Source: Streptomyces sp. LBL
Lineage (GTDB): Bacteria > Actinomycetota > Actinomycetes > Streptomycetales > Streptomycetaceae
Reading direction: 5' to 3'
Length of the DNA: 64,000 nt
NCBI RefSeq assembly: GCF_029893585.1
Contig: NZ_JARXYX010000001.1
Span: 186,001 to 250,000, forward strand
The translations under genes and the position numbers were made by a program. Positions 61,568-64,000 of the stretch are shown in pieces (the stretch's first letter is position 1; each line of letters opens with the position of its first letter). Below the pieces are notes generated by a model. That model did not search any database, was not told the origin of the DNA, and worked only from the letters and a program-made list of their open reading frames with translations.

Positions 61568-62551
61568 TCACCTCACCTCCTTGTCGGCACCGTCGGCCGC
61601 GGCCCGCCGCTGCGGATCGGGCCGGGCCAGCCACTCGGCGACGCTCCGGGCGATCGGCTGACCGGTGTCCACCTCGACGAAGCCGAACTGCCCCGACTGG
61701 TTGCACTCCAGAAACCACCAGGTGCCGTCCGCGTCCTCGGCGAAGTCGAACGCGCCGTACGCCAGTTCCGCGCCCTCCATGTACGCCCGCACGGCGGCTG
61801 CGACGCGCGGCGGGACGTCGGCGGGGCACCAGGACAAGGTGTTCACCGCGAAGCGGACGTCGACCTCGTCCGGGTCCGCGTCGTCCCTGATCGCCTTGCG
61901 GGCGGCCAGTATCCGGTCGCCCACCACGGTGAGGCGGATGTCGGCCCGCTTGGCGACGCGCCGCTGTAACAGCGTCGGGCCGTAGGCCACCGCGGAGAAG
62001 TCGGTGTCCGGAGCGACCCGGCTGGTCGGCACCGCGCGGGGCGGATCCTGCGGATGGGCGCCGGAGACCGGCTTGACCACCAGATCCGGGTAGCGCGCCG
62101 CGAACTCCCGGGCCGCCTGCGGGAACGTCGTGATGAGCGTGGCCGGCACCGGCAGGCCCGAACGCTGGGCGAGCCGCAGCTGCCAGGGCTTGTGCCGGGC
62201 CCGCCGGGCCGCGTCGGGATGGTTCATCCAGAATGCGTCGCTGCCGCGCAGCATGCCGTAGAGCGCCTGGGACGCCTCCTCGGTCAGCCAGGAGGAGGGC
62301 GCGGCTGCGCGCGCGCCCGGTGTTCCCGGCCTGCGCACCCAGATGGAGCGCAGGCCGTCGATGCTCACCAGGCGTCCCGCGGCCGACAGATGGCCGCGGA
62401 ACGCGCCGTGAACGTACTCGCCGGACAGCGCGACCCCGCCGGTCAGATCGGCGGGGTCGAGCCGGACCACCGGAACCCCGGACGCGTTGAGGTGCACGAC
62501 CACCATGTCGGCGGTGACGTCCTCTTCGCTGGTCAGAATCAACACGGTCAT
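61568..62551 (-). CDS. tgmB: ATP-grasp ribosomal peptide maturase (graspetide synthetase)
   Basis: The 327-residue ATP-grasp enzyme catalyses ester or amide bonds between side chains of a ribosomal precursor peptide. ATP-binding lysines are Lys121 in ARRARHKPWQ and Lys160 in DLVVKPVSGA; the nucleotide/metal side shows DIRLTVVGDRILAARK and the acidic metal site AFDF...WWFLECNQSGQFGF with Glu282 and Asn284. It lies 16 bases after tgmA in the same direction, the canonical order. Names follow the TgmB family to which it belongs. The N-terminal domain should bind the precursor leader. Confidence 0.93.
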   Translation of the reverse strand: MTVLILTSEEDVTADMVVVHLNASGVPVVRLDPADLTGGVALSGEYVHGAFRGHLSAAGRLVSIDGLRSIWVRRPGTPGARAAAPSSWLTEEASQALYGMLRGSDAFWMNHPDAARRARHKPWQLRLAQRSGLPVPATLITTFPQAAREFAARYPDLVVKPVSGAHPQDPPRAVPTSRVAPDTDFSAVAYGPTLLQRRVAKRADIRLTVVGDRILAARKAIRDDADPDEVDVRFAVNTLSWCPADVPPRVAAAVRAYMEGAELAYGAFDFAEDADGTWWFLECNQSGQFGFVEVDTGQPIARSVAEWLARPDPQRRAAADGADKEVR

Positions 62552-62567
62552 GGTCTCGGGCCCGTGT

Positions 62568-62759
62568 TCAGTCGTCGAAGTGCGTCTTGGAGCCAGCGGT
62601 GGAGGTCGTGGTCCCCAGTTCCCTCATCAGGCCGTGGTCACAGGCGGCGATCCGCCCGTCGAAGAGCACGTTCAACTGCAGTCCGGAGTCGTAAGCGTAC
62701 AAAATCGTGACTTCCAACTCCCCTGCCGGACGTGCGTAGTTGAGCGCGAACGGTTGCAT
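62568..62759 (-). CDS. tgmA: Graspetide precursor peptide
   Basis: The 63-residue precursor begins MQPFALNYARPAGELEVTIL, the typical leader with the PFALNYARP motif recognised by the maturase, followed by the conserved LQLNVLFDGRIAA. The core is the last 14 residues, TTTSTAGSKTHFDD (50-63): Thr/Ser hydroxyls at 50-54, 57 and 59, and acceptor Asp62 and Asp63. The ATG at 62759 follows AGGGAGA; the frame is open further upstream but the leader motif starts here. One core copy is visible. No methyltransferase (tgmC) gene is adjacent, so a two-gene system is likely. Confidence 0.92.
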   Translation of the reverse strand: MQPFALNYARPAGELEVTILYAYDSGLQLNVLFDGRIAACDHGLMRELGTTTSTAGSKTHFDD

Positions 62760-62844
62760 CGTCTCTCCCTCACCGGTGCTGCTCGATCGAACGACGGCCG
62801 CCCCCGCGGCCCCCTTGGTCCGCCGCCTTCTCGGGCTTTCCAGA

Positions 62845-62850
62845 GACTTA
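62845..62850 (-). promoter_or_regulatory. Possible -10 box upstream of tgmA
   Basis: TATAAG on the minus strand (62845-62850) lies about 90 bases before tgmA in the AT-richest part of the region, just before the DUF1232 gene stop. No good -35 box sits at the usual distance, so the call is weak. Confidence 0.35.
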
Positions 62851-62877
62851 TACGAATCGAACGGGTGATTGGTTTCC

Positions 62878-63183
62878 TTACGGAGCGTAGTCATGGCCGC
62901 GGGAGGCCTCCGGCGCGTGTCCGCCGGAGGGTGCGCGCAGGCTGCGCAGTGCGAGCAGCAGTACGCCGATGTCGTCCAGGTACACCGGATCGGGCAGCAG
63001 GTCCGTCGGCAGCACGAAGTACGCCAGGGCGCCCCAGAAGACCCAGCGCGGGCCGGTGGGAAGTCCCGCCCGCCGCAGCGTGCGCCGGGTCCGCACCAGC
63101 CGCACCAGCAGGGCGATCGCGACGGCCAGTACCAGCGCCGCGAGGGTCACGGCGACTACGAGCACGGTGCTGGTCGTGTCCAC
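62878..63183 (-). CDS. DUF1232 family small membrane protein
   Basis: The 101-residue protein has an N-terminal membrane helix (VLVVAVTLAALVLAVAIALL) and the DUF1232 motif YFVLPTDLLPDPVYLDDIGV. Function of the family is unknown. The GTG at 63183 follows GAGGAGG by six bases. It lies upstream of tgmA in the same direction, but the 118-base gap with its own -10-like box suggests separate transcription. Confidence 0.85.
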   Translation of the reverse strand: MDTTSTVLVVAVTLAALVLAVAIALLVRLVRTRRTLRRAGLPTGPRWVFWGALAYFVLPTDLLPDPVYLDDIGVLLLALRSLRAPSGGHAPEASRGHDYAP

Positions 63184-63486
63184 GGGGGGCCTCCTCGTCC
63201 GGGCGGCCCGCGCGGTGCGTCCGCCCCTTGACGGATTCCCGTTCCGGGCGCCGGTATGGCCTGTCGAAAACGTGTCCCACGCGTCGGCCGACGCCTCGCT
63301 CAACTGACCCGACGCCGAGGGACGTCGCCGGCGCGGACGAGACGATCCGCGCGGCGTCCGAGTGCCGCACGGTGCAGGGGGAGGCGATCCGTGGCCCAGT
63401 GCGGCGCGGTGAGGACGTGACCCGCCTGCCGGCGCTGCCTCAGCGGGCCTTCCACACTCCAAAGACCCACACGTACCAGGTGTTTC
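63184..63486. other. Gap without a recognised gene
   Basis: No coding frame with ribosome binding site or family likeness was found on either strand. A TTGACG box at about 63230 could be a -35 element but no matching gene follows it. Confidence 0.6.
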
Positions 63487-64000
63487 CTAGGGTGAGTCCT
63501 TCGTCTTCGCACCCTTGAGGCGTTCCAGGGTGCGGGTCAGCTGCTGGAACGGGGACGCGGCGGGGGCGGAAGGCGGGTGCGGGGGCTCGGGGAGGGCGGC
63601 CGCGGACTCGCGGTACGCGGTCAGCGCCTCGTGGGCCCGTTCGGCGGCCTCCCGATACAGGTCACGGGACTTCGTCATGGCGTCCAGCGCATCGGAGTAC
63701 CTGGCGACGAGCGCCCGCTCGCGGGCGAGCTCCTCCTCCAGGTTCAGCAGACGCCACTGCTCCCGTAGCGCGGTCACGGCCTCCTCGGCCCCGTCCGGGA
63801 GCGGTCTGTCCGATGCGGTGAACCGCATCAACGCCTCGACCAGGTCCGAGGGCTGCGATCCGTCGAGGAAGACACTGCGCACGGCGAACTCGGCGCCGGC
63901 ACCGCCGCGGCCGACCGGGCCCGGTGCCGGGGGCAGTACCACAGCGCCGCCCCGCGGCACCTGCACGCCGATCTCCTTCAGGGCCCAGTTCACGGCTCGC
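63487..64000 (-). CDS. Helical hypothetical protein, probably continuing past the window
   Basis: At least 168 residues are encoded, starting at the latest with GTG at 63993, but the frame stays open to the window edge. The visible part begins NWALKEIGVQVPRGGAVVLP, contains a long amphipathic stretch predicted to form a coiled coil (EELARERALVARYSDALDAM, then YREAAERAHEALTAYRESAA) and ends in a Pro-rich region with PFQQLTRTLERLKGAK. No membrane segment or signal is seen. I cannot name a family; a structural or regulatory helical protein is likely. Confidence 0.7.
   Translation of the reverse strand, partial: RAVNWALKEIGVQVPRGGAVVLPPAPGPVGRGGAGAEFAVRSVFLDGSQPSDLVEALMRFTASDRPLPDGAEEAVTALREQWRLLNLEEELARERALVARYSDALDAMTKSRDLYREAAERAHEALTAYRESAAALPEPPHPPSAPAASPFQQLTRTLERLKGAKTKDSP

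Noticed and set aside
61008..61661. A plus-strand 217-codon frame after the DUF5133 gene
   Set aside because: It is Arg/Pro/Gly-rich, overlaps the better frame at 61342 and the tgmB end, and has no family likeness.

Overview
The window is very GC-rich, with coding sequence on both strands, frequent GTG starts, strong GGAGG-type ribosome binding sites, Tat and lipoprotein signals, and actinobacterial families (ROK regulators, DUF397/DUF5753 pair, DUF5133, SAM methyltransferase DUF574, TgmA/TgmB, SpoIIE phosphatase with ANTAR). This fits a Streptomyces chromosome, probably an accessory or arm-proximal stretch rich in carbohydrate uptake. No rRNA, tRNA, CRISPR array, transposase or prophage gene was seen.

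Layout. 0-5 kb: a leftward sugar ABC operon (two permeases, lipoprotein, Gfo/Idh/MocA enzyme) divergent from a ROK regulator. 5-12 kb: a decayed EamA transporter, a secreted S1 protease, a MalY-type PLP enzyme, an F420-type oxidoreductase, an oxidoreductase with an AAGCGCTT operator, and an OB-fold/zinc-ribbon gene with a TetR regulator. 12-22 kb: a peptidoglycan-binding membrane protein, a large SpoIIE phosphatase, an RpiR regulator, a DDFK-repeat protein coupled to a solo DUF3662 protein, a GT39-like membrane protein and a secreted PAP2 phosphatase. 22-30 kb: an amino-sugar-type kinase, ROK regulator, sugar ABC transporter and heparinase-like protein, forming one uptake and depolymerisation locus. 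30-34 kb: beta-phosphoglucomutase plus GH65 phosphorylase, overlapping by 4 bases.

34-46 kb: a GT-C-type membrane protein, a nickel/cobalt permease with a possible Nur box, a small secreted protein, a soluble transhydrogenase, an MMPL transporter, a GH64 beta-1,3-glucanase with a perfect CebR-like operator, a GNAT enzyme with an 18-codon upstream frame, an oxidoreductase and a DUF574 methyltransferase. 46-58 kb: a D-glucarate catabolic block (KdgD, 2-hydroxyacid dehydrogenase, glucarate dehydratase, IclR, second 2-hydroxyacid dehydrogenase) joined to a five-gene oligopeptide-type ABC transporter. Two matching 16-bp operator-like sites sit at its two divergent promoters. 58-61 kb: a WhiJ-like module (XRE/DUF5753, DUF397, HATPase) and a DUF5133 protein. 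61-63 kb: a two-gene graspetide (ATP-grasp RiPP) locus, tgmA-tgmB, without a visible methyltransferase; it is the most natural-product-like system here. The right edge holds a DUF1232 membrane protein and a helical protein that may continue past the window.

The common theme is scavenging of plant and microbial glycans: each transporter or glycosidase block carries its own regulator and recognisable operator. Small decayed genes (EamA, TauE/SafE, an AraC tail) lie between the blocks.
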